Made by a program: the position numbers and the translations under genes
Part shown: positions 5,848-12,246 of the stretch, piece after piece
Numbering within the stretch: the first letter of the stretch is position 1
Layout of the letters: every line of letters starts with the position of its first letter
The notes under the pieces: model-generated
The model's input: the letters and a program-made list of their open reading frames with translations, nothing else
Told to the model about the DNA's origin: nothing
Databases searched by the model: none
NCBI RefSeq assembly: GCF_014287705.1
Contig: NZ_JACOOY010000028.1
Span: 1 to 12,578 of the forward strand
Source of the DNA: Dorea_D hominis
Lineage (GTDB): Bacteria; Bacillota; Clostridia; Lachnospirales; Lachnospiraceae
Reading direction: 5' to 3'
Length of the DNA: 12,578 nt

Positions 5848-5865
5848 CCCTGCATGACAGCAGGG
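5848..5865 (+). other. Small hairpin in the parB to surface-protein leader
   Basis: CCCTGC (5848-5853) and GCAGGG (5860-5865) form a 6-bp GC-rich stem with a 6-nt loop, about 40 nt before the terminator-like hairpin at 5889. The whole 5676-5941 interval (266 bp) holds no gene I can support. It includes a C-rich stretch near 5744-5764 and a short repeat ACCAGC (near 5771 and 5782), which may be parts of a structured leader. Confidence 0.4.
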
Positions 5866-5888
5866 AGCAAACAACATAAAGCAACAGC

Positions 5889-5915
5889 AGGCGTTCCAAA
5901 CGGACGTCTTTTTTT
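5889..5915 (+). terminator. Terminator or attenuator just before the surface protein gene
   Basis: AGGCGT-CC (5889-5897, one bulged T) pairs with GGACGTCT (5902-5909) around loop AAAC, and T7 (5909-5915) follows immediately. It stands only 27 nt before ATG 5942 with no visible promoter between. It would therefore limit read-through from parAB into the adhesin gene unless antitermination occurs or transcription comes from elsewhere. Confidence 0.6.
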
Positions 5916-5941
5916 GATTGAAAAGAAAGGAATTGTAGAAA

Positions 5942-8900
5942 ATGAAGAAGATATGGAAACGAGTGTGTACAGGGATTCTTGCCCTGACCACGATTTTAAC
6001 TGCAGTACCGATCACATCGGTTCAAGCAGCGGAAACACAGTATTGGACAGAATCCGCAGAGAGAGTTGGACATGTAGAACATTTGATGAATGACGGAACA
6101 ATTAAAAGCACTTTCAACGAAGGACACATGAAAGTAGAAGGTGAAACCGCCTATTGTGTAGATATTAACACTGGATTCAAGAATGGGTATAAAACCAGAC
6201 ATGATGCAAGTGCCAGCATGAGTGCAGATCAGATTGAAGATGTGGCATTGTCGCTTGAGTATATGAAACAGTATTCAGGCAGTCACAGTAACCTGAGTAC
6301 AAATCAGGGATATCTGTTGGAACAGTGTGTGGTGTGGCAGAGACTGAGTGAGTATTTAGGCTGGCAGTGTGATAATGTTCGAGCTGCATATTCTGAGATT
6401 TCACAGGATATTCAGAATGAAGTGTATGCAGGAGCGAGAGCATTTGTACAGGCGAACAAAGGTCGGTATAAATGTGGAGGATATATCTATACTGGAGAGG
6501 GACAGGATCTCGGACAGTTTTGGGCAGAACTGAATGTCGGAAATGCAAAAGTAAAAAAGACAACCGCAAATGAGATTGTCACAAATGGAAATGCGATGTA
6601 TACCATTGCCGGAGCAACCTTTGGCATATTCTCAGACCAGAATTGCAGTAATCAGATTGGAACACTTACAACAAATGAAAATGGTGAGACAAATGAAGTT
6701 GAAGTGACTGCAGGGACTGTTTACATCAAAGAACTTTCTGCACCGAAGGGATATAAGCTGGATACGACAGTACACAGTCTGAAAGTTGAAGTTGGAAAAA
6801 CAGCTACATTAAATGTTTCTGATGTTCCGAAAGTGACAGAGACATTGGTAGACCTGTTCAAGATTGATATGGAGACAGGAAAAGCAACCGCACAGGGAAA
6901 TGCAGCACTGGCAGGAGCGGAGTTTACCTGGCATTATTATGACGGACTTTATACAAAAGACAATTTACCAGAGAAAGCAACACGCACTTGGGTTACGAAA
7001 ACGGTGGCAGAAAAGAGCAGTGACGGAAGTATTCATTATGTGACAAAACTGGCAGATGCTTACAAAGTATCCGGAGATGCATTTTACACTCAGAATGAAA
7101 AAAGCGTATTACCACTTGGAACACTGACTGTTGAAGAAACCAAAGCACCAGACGGATATTTACTGGACGGAGCTTATATGCAGGCAGGGGACAGCACAGA
7201 GCAGATCAAAGGAATGTATCTGACACAGATCACAGAGGACGGAGAACTTGCAGTTCTTTCCGGAAGCAATCAGTATTCCGTATCTGATCAGGTAATCCAA
7301 GGTGGTGTGAAGATTCAGAAACGTGATTTAGAGACAAAAGATACCAAAGCACAGGGAAGTGCCACATTAAAAGATACAGCATTTGCAATTATTTCACTGA
7401 ACGAGAATCCAGTTTTGGTGGAAGGAAAGTTGTATAAGAAGAACGAGACAGTTAAGACGATTCAGACAGGGATTGACGGAGTAGCAACAACATCGGCAGA
7501 TTTACTTCCATATGGTAAATACAAACTGGAAGAAACCAAAGCACCAGAAGGTTATCTGACTGACGGGGCAAAAGCGATTGAATTTTCCATTACAGAAAAT
7601 GGAAAAATCGTAGATTTAACAGACGAAAGCCATTCCATTTACAATCAGATTAAACGTGGAGATCTGGAAGGAGTCAAGATTGGAGCTGGCACACATAAGA
7701 GACTGGCAAATGTTCCTTTTAAGATTACAAGCAAAACAACCGGAGAGAGCCATATCGTAGTGACAGATAAAAATGGTCAGTTTTCAACCGTTTCCGATTG
7801 GGCATCCCATAAGAAAAATACAAATGCCGGAAAGTCCAGTGAGGACGGTATCTGGTTCGGAACTTCTGAGCCGGACGACAGCAAAGGTGCATTACTTTAT
7901 GACACTTATGAGATTGAGGAGTTATCTTGTGAATCCAACAAAGGCATGAAGCTGATTCCGGCATTTGAAGTTGTTGTGAGCAGAAATAAAGTAACTATCG
8001 ACCTTGGAACACTGACTGATGAGTATGAAAAAGAGATTACCATTCATACAACTGCAACAGACAAGAAAACAGGCGAAAAAGTAATTGTTGCAGGAAAGAA
8101 AGTAACGATTGTGGATACAGTTACTCTGGACGGTCTGGAAGAAGGCAGAAAGTACCAGTTAAAAGGCTGGCAGATGCTGAAAGAGGAAAATGCAGAACTG
8201 CTCATTGATGGAAAGCGTGTGGAGAGTGATTACACTTTTGTTGCTGACAGCGAGAAAATGAAAGTAGAGATTTCTTATACGTTTGATGCATCAGAACTTG
8301 GCGGACAGAATCTGGTTACATTTGAAGAATTATATGATCTGAAGAATCCGGAAGAACCTGTAAAAGTTGCAGAGCATAAGGACATTGACGATGAAGGTCA
8401 GACCGTCCTGATTACGGAGCGAAAGATTTCGATTCATACCATAGCAACGGATAAGAACGGTAAGAAAGAGGTGGAAGCCGGAAAAGATCTGACGATTGTG
8501 GATACGGTTACTTTAGAGGGATTGGAAATTGGTACGAACTATAAGTTGTCCGGTTGGCAGATGGTTAAGGCAGAAAATGCCAAGTTACTCATTGATGGCA
8601 AAGAGGTTACCAATGATTATGAATTTACAGCGGACAAGGAAAACATGGAAGTGCAGATTGAGTTTACTTTCAACGGCAGCACGCTTGGAGGAAAGCAGCT
8701 TGTAACCTTTGAAGAACTGTATGATATGACAAATCCGGAAGAACCGAAAAAGGTAACAGAGCATAAGGATATTGACGATGAAGGTCAGACCGTAACTATC
8801 AAAGAAGTACCGGGAACACCAACCCAAGAGATACCGGGTACTACTACAAAGACAAGTAATCCTCCGAAAACAGGAGATACGGCAAATGCAGCTTTATGGA

Positions 8901-9010
8901 TAGCCATTCTGGTATTATCAGCAGCCGGAATCACGGGAGTTCGTATCTGGAATAAAAAGAAACAAGTTAAGAGATTAGGAATTGAAGAAAAGAAAGAAGA
9001 GAAGGAGTAA
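5942..9010 (+). CDS. Sortase-anchored surface protein: thioester domain, Cna-B domains and VaFE repeats
   Basis: This 1022-residue wall-anchored adhesin begins with a signal peptide (charged MKKIWKR, hydrophobic core, cut near AQA-like VQAAE at 28-31). Residues about 60-200 look like a thioester domain: Cys72 in AYCVDINTG and Gln128 in LLEQCVVWQ would form the internal thioester used for covalent binding to host surfaces. Cna-B/prealbumin-like domains follow, marked by E-x-x-APxGY motifs: KELSAPKGY (263-271), VEETKAPDGY (397-406) and LEETKAPEGY (529-538). A further domain spans about 575-692. Two VaFE-type repeats (about 699-826 and 829-954) each contain VTFEELYD and EHKDIDDEGQTV. A Pro/Thr linker, the sorting signal NPPKTGD (973-979), a hydrophobic helix and a Lys/Glu-rich tail finish it. 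An AGAAAGGA ribosome site precedes the ATG. It is probably displayed on the recipient or donor cell by a host sortase; role in adhesion or mating-pair contact is inference. Confidence 0.92.
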   Translation: MKKIWKRVCTGILALTTILTAVPITSVQAAETQYWTESAERVGHVEHLMNDGTIKSTFNEGHMKVEGETAYCVDINTGFKNGYKTRHDASASMSADQIEDVALSLEYMKQYSGSHSNLSTNQGYLLEQCVVWQRLSEYLGWQCDNVRAAYSEISQDIQNEVYAGARAFVQANKGRYKCGGYIYTGEGQDLGQFWAELNVGNAKVKKTTANEIVTNGNAMYTIAGATFGIFSDQNCSNQIGTLTTNENGETNEVEVTAGTVYIKELSAPKGYKLDTTVHSLKVEVGKTATLNVSDVPKVTETLVDLFKIDMETGKATAQGNAALAGAEFTWHYYDGLYTKDNLPEKATRTWVTKTVAEKSSDGSIHYVTKLADAYKVSGDAFYTQNEKSVLPLGTLTVEETKAPDGYLLDGAYMQAGDSTEQIKGMYLTQITEDGELAVLSGSNQYSVSDQVIQGGVKIQKRDLETKDTKAQGSATLKDTAFAIISLNENPVLVEGKLYKKNETVKTIQTGIDGVATTSADLLPYGKYKLEETKAPEGYLTDGAKAIEFSITENGKIVDLTDESHSIYNQIKRGDLEGVKIGAGTHKRLANVPFKITSKTTGESHIVVTDKNGQFSTVSDWASHKKNTNAGKSSEDGIWFGTSEPDDSKGALLYDTYEIEELSCESNKGMKLIPAFEVVVSRNKVTIDLGTLTDEYEKEITIHTTATDKKTGEKVIVAGKKVTIVDTVTLDGLEEGRKYQLKGWQMLKEENAELLIDGKRVESDYTFVADSEKMKVEISYTFDASELGGQNLVTFEELYDLKNPEEPVKVAEHKDIDDEGQTVLITERKISIHTIATDKNGKKEVEAGKDLTIVDTVTLEGLEIGTNYKLSGWQMVKAENAKLLIDGKEVTNDYEFTADKENMEVQIEFTFNGSTLGGKQLVTFEELYDMTNPEEPKKVTEHKDIDDEGQTVTIKEVPGTPTQEIPGTTTKTSNPPKTGDTANAALWIAILVLSAAGITGVRIWNKKKQVKRLGIEEKKEEKE
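8372..8406 (+). repeat. 35-nt near-identical direct repeat in the VaFE repeats, copy 1
   Basis: This stretch encodes EHKDIDDEGQTV and recurs at 8759-8793 with one mismatch (GGACATT against GGATATT). Identity at DNA level is much higher than in the rest of the two protein repeats, so it is a possible site for in-frame repeat loss or gain. Confidence 0.75.
8759..8793 (+). repeat. 35-nt near-identical direct repeat in the VaFE repeats, copy 2
   Basis: Second copy of the segment at 8372-8406, 387 bp downstream (129 codons, in frame). Confidence 0.75.
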
Positions 9011-9012
9011 AA

Positions 9013-9039
9013 CAAAGGGCGGCGATAAGCTGCCCTTTG
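9013..9039 (+). promoter_or_regulatory. Intercistronic hairpin after the surface protein stop
   Basis: CAAAGGGCGGC (9013-9023) pairs with GCTGCCCTTTG (9029-9039) with one GU pair and a 5-nt loop, an 11-bp stem starting 3 nt after the TAA. No T-tract follows, so it is more likely an mRNA-processing or stability element, or a control on translation of the next gene, than a terminator. Confidence 0.55.
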
Positions 9040-9047
9040 ATGATGAA

Positions 9048-9296
9048 ATGGGAAAAAATCAGAAAGCAGTAAAAGTATTACAGCGTTTATTTGATGCTGG
9101 GTATGGAACGGAAAAAGAGATTGTCAATATGACGATGGATGAAATGCTTGCTTTGCCAGGAGTAAATGTAGCAGACCTGTGCATTATCAGTGAGTTACAG
9201 AAAAGCATTAAGGCAAACAAAGTGATAAGCTATTTGTCAGAGAAAACAGAAGCAAGGGAAGAAACGAAAGGAGCAGATTATGGTGGAACAACCTAA
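9048..9296 (+). CDS. Small helical protein of integrative elements (82 aa), unknown function
   Basis: The 82-residue product reads AVKVLQRLFDAGYGTEKEIVNMTMDEMLALPGVNVADLCIIS... then a helix rich in Lys/Glu. The A-G-Y-x-x-x-K-x-I ... M-L-x-L-P-G-V pattern resembles a helix-hairpin-helix or alpha-CTD-like small DNA-binding fold. I recall similar proteins between the surface protein and radC of Clostridia integrative elements, but no function is known to me. ATG 9048 gives the start MGKNQKAVKVLQRL. It has no good ribosome site, because the region in front is a strong hairpin. The frame is open back to a TTG at 8982 inside the surface protein, so a longer form cannot be excluded. Translation may depend on coupling with the upstream gene, whose end has GAAGGAG (9001-9007). 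Confidence 0.65.
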   Translation: MGKNQKAVKVLQRLFDAGYGTEKEIVNMTMDEMLALPGVNVADLCIISELQKSIKANKVISYLSEKTEAREETKGADYGGTT

Positions 9297-9405
9297 ATAT
9301 TTGGAGATGACATTATCACAATTGAAAGCATATGTGGAATCTTCAGAGAGTAATGTTCTTCTAGTTGTAGAATTTCCAAAAGGAGATCAGAACAATGGAG
9401 AATGA
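9280..9405 (+). CDS. 41-aa small protein overlapping both neighbours
   Basis: The frame ATG 9280 to TGA 9405 encodes 41 residues, with MTLSQLKAYVES and SNVLLVVEFPKGD. It has a proper ribosome site (AAAGGAG, about 6 nt upstream). It overlaps the preceding gene by 17 nt and the radC-like gene by 11 nt, and it carries the next gene's AAAGGAG inside its own end. This tight overlap on both sides and the good initiation signal argue for a real gene and translational coupling. No domain is recognisable. A single short beta-strand (VLLVVEF) following a helix is all that can be seen. Confidence 0.65.
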   Translation: MVEQPKYLEMTLSQLKAYVESSESNVLLVVEFPKGDQNNGE

Positions 9406-9868
9406 ATTGGAAGTTGTGAATATCCGTCTGGTAAAAGAACCATCTCTTTATAGTGAGCAGACATTGGACAGTCCACAGGCTGTTGTAGAATTAATGGCGA
9501 AGGAGTTATCCCAATATGACAGAGAGGTATTTTGCATCTTGAATATGAAAAATAATGGACAGGTAATCAATATGAATCTGGTCAGTGTTGGAACAATCAA
9601 TGCCTCGCTGGTAATTCCAAGGGAAGTTTTTAAGAGCAGTATTCTGGCAAATGCTTCTGCAATCATTGGACTTCATAATCATCTCAGTGGTAATGTGAAA
9701 CCATCAAAAGAGGATATGATTGTTACGAGAAAGCTGCAGAAGTGTGGACAGCTATTGGGAATAGAATTGCTGGATCATATCATTGTCGGTGGAACAAATG
9801 GAAAGATGCTCAGTTTCCGAGAAGAAAAGATGTTGAATGTGACAGGAAGGATGGATTGGGAGAGATAG
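9395..9868 (+). CDS. radC: RadC-like JAB/MPN domain protein
   Basis: The 157-residue protein is the JAB (JAMM metalloprotease-fold) domain of the RadC family without its usual N-terminal helix-hairpin-helix part, the form common on plasmids and integrative elements. The JAMM residues are all present: Glu77 in PREVF, His94-Asn95-His96, Ser104 and Asp107 in SKED, so zinc binding is expected. The usual HNHPSG reads HNHLSG here (Pro to Leu). LGIELLDHIIVG (121-132) is the conserved C-terminal strand pair. Despite the name, a role in recombination repair is not established, and the substrate is unknown. ATG 9395 follows AAAGGAG within the 41-codon gene. It ends the core operon; a 232-bp gap follows. 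Confidence 0.88.
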   Translation: MENELEVVNIRLVKEPSLYSEQTLDSPQAVVELMAKELSQYDREVFCILNMKNNGQVINMNLVSVGTINASLVIPREVFKSSILANASAIIGLHNHLSGNVKPSKEDMIVTRKLQKCGQLLGIELLDHIIVGGTNGKMLSFREEKMLNVTGRMDWER

Positions 9869-9911
9869 AAGGAAAGTGAATTAGAAGTTTTTATTTACTG
9901 TAGTGTTTCAA

Positions 9912-9941
9912 GTAGCGGCATTAGTAAAATAGTGTCGCTAC
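9912..9941. other. Inverted repeat in the radC to RloA gap
   Basis: GTAGCGGCA (9912-9920) pairs with TGTCGCTAC (9933-9941), nine pairs with one GU, and a 12-nt loop. No T-tract follows on either strand, so it is not a standard terminator. It may be an operator or the edge of the cargo insertion. The rest of 9869-10051 is AT-rich with no gene I can support. Confidence 0.4.
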
Positions 9942-10051
9942 AAAAAGCTGACTTATACATTGATATTATATGCATAACTCAAAATGAAATTGTTAAAAAT
10001 AGAAAATAGAACGATATATAACGGAAAAATCTCCAAATAGTAAAATTCACA

Positions 10052-10080
10052 TTGACTGTGAGAAGAGAAAAACATATAAT
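10052..10080 (+). promoter_or_regulatory. Sigma-A type promoter of the RloA/RloB pair
   Basis: TTGACT (10052-10057), a 17-bp spacer and TATAAT (10075-10080) form a near-consensus promoter. The expected start point near 10087 falls within the GGTGGAGG ribosome site (10084-10091), leaving only about 14 nt of leader before ATG 10101. Confidence 0.75.
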
Positions 10081-10100
10081 AAAGGTGGAGGTGTATAAGA

Positions 10101-11456
10101 ATGTTAGTAAAAGTAAGTGTTGAAAATTTTAAATCTTTTGATAAAGCAGCAGAGCTGACAATGATTTCCTCAAATAAAATACGAACAAATGCAAATCACA
10201 GGTTAAAGATAAAAAGTACCCAGTTATTAAAATATGCAGTAGTTTATGGAGCAAATGCATCTGGAAAGACCAATCTGGCATTGTTCTTTAAATTTTTTAA
10301 AGATAGTGTCTGCAATGGTATTCCGATAGAAGCTACACAGATGTTTTGTAAGAATCGGCAGGAGAATAAGGAACGAGAAAGTAGTTTTGAAATTCAGATT
10401 ACTGTAGGTGACAAATTTTATGCCTATGGTTTTTCTGCAGTTTTAAGCAGACGAAAAGTAACCGGAGAATGGTTATATGAATTATATCAGAATGGTTCAG
10501 CAAAATGTCTCTTTGAACGAGAAGGAAGTAAACGTCCGGTGTTAAATGATGGTATTACGCTGACAAACACAGAAAAAAATAAATTTGAAACCTATGCAGA
10601 TGATTTTGAAGGAAATGAAACATCTTTGTTCCTGACAGAAATGAATCGTGGAAAAAAATATAGCACACGATCTAAATTATTGTTCTTCCGGGATGTATAT
10701 GATTGGATTCAGAATCATATTTCGATTATCACACCGGATACGCCATTGATTGATTTGGAATATTATTATGATGATAATTCGCTGAAGCTGATTAACAAAT
10801 TGATCAAAACATTTGATACGGGTATCAGCCAGGTAAAAATTGAAGAAATTACATTGGATGAGTTATCAAATGCATTGCCGAAATCAGTATTTGATAAGAT
10901 GATGCAGCATGTAAAAAATAGAATGGAAGAGCAGGAAGAACCATCATTCAGAATGACGATGAGGTCGAAGGAAACTTTCTTTAATATCGAAGTTGAAGGA
11001 CATTCTGAACCGAAGGTCACAACAATCCGATTGCATCATAATAAGTCATTTTATGAGTTCGGTTTTGATGAAGAGTCTGATGGAACAAGAAGATTATTCG
11101 ATTTGATGGATATGCTGTTGAATAAACGAGAAGATGTTCTTTATGTTGTGGATGAATTGGAGAGAAGCTTACATCCGAAATTGACAGAACGATTTTTGCA
11201 ATTGTTTATGCAGCTACATGATGAGCAGCGTATGCAGCTATTGTTCACTACACATGAATCATCCATTATGGATCAGGCTATTTTTAGAAGGGATGAAATC
11301 TGGTTTGTAGAACGTAACGCAGAAAATGCAAGCTCTATTTATTCCCTGGATCGTTTTAAAGAGAGATATGATAAGGTGTTGAGCAAGGCATATCTGGAAG
11401 GAAGATATGGTGCGATACCGGTATTTTCAACATTCGACTTTAGAGAGGAGGAGTAG
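10101..11456 (+). CDS. RloA/AbiLi-type AAA (ABC-class) ATPase of a phage-defence pair
   Basis: This 451-residue COG1106/AAA_15-type ATPase begins LVKVSVENFKSFDKAAELT, the typical N-terminal strand of SMC/ABC-like ATPases. Walker A is GANASGKT (50-57), the signature-like motif is ESDGTRRL (325-332), and Walker B is VLYVVDELE (346-354) with D351/E352. The D-loop is SLHP (356-359) and the H-loop is TTHES with His385. YLEGRYGAIPVF near the end is common in the family. Between 60 and 300 lies an insertion of mixed alpha/beta and coiled-coil character. With the RloB-like gene 2 nt downstream it forms the RloA/RloB pair, equivalent to lactococcal AbiL and architecturally like PARIS (ATPase plus Toprim nuclease). 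The ATPase is thought to sense phage and release or trigger the nuclease. The assignment of this pair to defence is by family, not shown here. Confidence 0.88.
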   Translation: MLVKVSVENFKSFDKAAELTMISSNKIRTNANHRLKIKSTQLLKYAVVYGANASGKTNLALFFKFFKDSVCNGIPIEATQMFCKNRQENKERESSFEIQITVGDKFYAYGFSAVLSRRKVTGEWLYELYQNGSAKCLFEREGSKRPVLNDGITLTNTEKNKFETYADDFEGNETSLFLTEMNRGKKYSTRSKLLFFRDVYDWIQNHISIITPDTPLIDLEYYYDDNSLKLINKLIKTFDTGISQVKIEEITLDELSNALPKSVFDKMMQHVKNRMEEQEEPSFRMTMRSKETFFNIEVEGHSEPKVTTIRLHHNKSFYEFGFDEESDGTRRLFDLMDMLLNKREDVLYVVDELERSLHPKLTERFLQLFMQLHDEQRMQLLFTTHESSIMDQAIFRRDEIWFVERNAENASSIYSLDRFKERYDKVLSKAYLEGRYGAIPVFSTFDFREEE

Positions 11457-11458
11457 CC

Positions 11459-12160
11459 TTGGCTCCAGTAAGAAGTTATACGAATTGGAATAGCAGAACT
11501 ACAGATGAAGAAGAACAGATTGAGCCTTATCGTAAGTACTTTTTCATATGTGAGGGTGCAAATACTGAAACATGGTATTTCAAAAAGTTAATTGATATCC
11601 GAAAAGAGTTAAATATTCATCCATTGATTGATATCCGGTTACTTGAAAAAACAGAGGGAGACAGGGACATTTCATTTCCAAGACGTTTGATTGAATTTGC
11701 AGAAAATCAGAAAGAAAATCCGGAAATAGCGTTTGATAAAGAACGGGATAAGATGATTGTTGTATTTGATGGAGATATTTTTGAAGAAAAAGTACTTGAT
11801 TATGATGAACTAGTAGCAGAAGGTGAAAAGAATAATATATTAGCGGTCAGCAATCCAGCATTTGAATTATTTCTGTTGTTACATTATGAAAATTCATACG
11901 AAGATGATATTGAGCCAAATGCTGAACAGATTATCCAGAATGAAAAAGATGGACATCAGACGTTTATCTATAAGTTGTTACTTGCCAGAACAGGAATCAA
12001 TCCCAAAAAGAATTCTGCAATTGGAGAACTGGCGAAGAATATAGAGATTGCTATTGAGCAGGAAAAGAAAATCAATGAAGATATTCATCAGTGTAAAGGA
12101 CAGATTACGTGTAATATAGGTCGGATTATTGATGAGATTCGGAAGGATGATGGAAAATAA
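11459..12160 (+). CDS. RloB/AbiLii-like Toprim-type protein, putative nuclease effector
   Basis: This 233-residue RloB-family protein has FFICEGANTETWYFKKL (28-44) with Glu32, VVFDGDIF (101-108) with Asp104/Asp106, and the family block AVSNPAFELFLLLHYE (129-144). A Glu after the first strand and a DxD motif are the metal-binding signature of Toprim nucleases, so I infer nucleic-acid cleavage. The product is presumably held in check or activated by the ATPase encoded just upstream, as in AbiL and, by analogy, PARIS. The start is TTG 11459: GAGGAGGAG ends 5 nt before it, the frame has no ATG until well inside the fold, and the ATPase stop codon lies 2 nt upstream. The C-terminus (NIGRIIDEI) is complete. 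The target nucleic acid is unknown. Confidence 0.82.
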   Translation: MAPVRSYTNWNSRTTDEEEQIEPYRKYFFICEGANTETWYFKKLIDIRKELNIHPLIDIRLLEKTEGDRDISFPRRLIEFAENQKENPEIAFDKERDKMIVVFDGDIFEEKVLDYDELVAEGEKNNILAVSNPAFELFLLLHYENSYEDDIEPNAEQIIQNEKDGHQTFIYKLLLARTGINPKKNSAIGELAKNIEIAIEQEKKINEDIHQCKGQITCNIGRIIDEIRKDDGK

Positions 12161-12163
12161 AAA

Positions 12164-12175
12164 GAACATTCGTTC
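12164..12175. promoter_or_regulatory. LexA-box-like palindrome upstream of the TIR gene
   Basis: GAACATTCGTTC is a perfect match to the GAAC-N4-GTTC core of the Firmicute SOS operator, and the flanking A and T extend the palindrome. It ends 7 bp before the -35 box of the next promoter. It could also be a small hairpin after the RloB gene, but no T-tract follows. Confidence 0.45.
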
Positions 12176-12182
12176 TAATATA

Positions 12183-12211
12183 TTGAAAAAGTACAAAAAA
12201 GACATTATAAT
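12183..12211 (+). promoter_or_regulatory. Promoter of the TIR-domain gene
   Basis: TTGAAA (12183-12188), a 17-bp spacer and TATAAT (12206-12211) match the sigma-A consensus well. A second TATAAT occurs at about 12217-12222. It shows that the TIR gene has its own transcription start and is not only read from the RloA/RloB promoter. Confidence 0.7.
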
Positions 12212-12246
12212 ACAAATATAATATAAAAATGAAAGGACGATGAATT

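Noticed and set aside
5549..5857. 102-codon frame overlapping the end of parB
   Set aside because: It is out of frame with parB, composition is uneven (Pro/Ser-rich over the C-rich leader), and it lacks a ribosome site.
5854..6093. 79-codon frame across the start of the surface protein
   Set aside because: It crosses the terminator and the signal-peptide codons in another frame and encodes nothing recognisable.
6177..6569. 130-codon minus-strand frame inside the thioester domain
   Set aside because: It is antisense to a well supported domain, and its His/Leu/Ser-rich product looks like a codon shadow.
8982..9047. TTG 8982 as the start of the small helical protein
   Set aside because: The added 22 residues are mostly Lys/Arg encoded by the surface-protein tail and the hairpin, and there is no well spaced ribosome site; kept only as an alternative.
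9912..9941. Terminator for the radC-like gene
   Set aside because: The stem is good but no T-tract follows on either strand.
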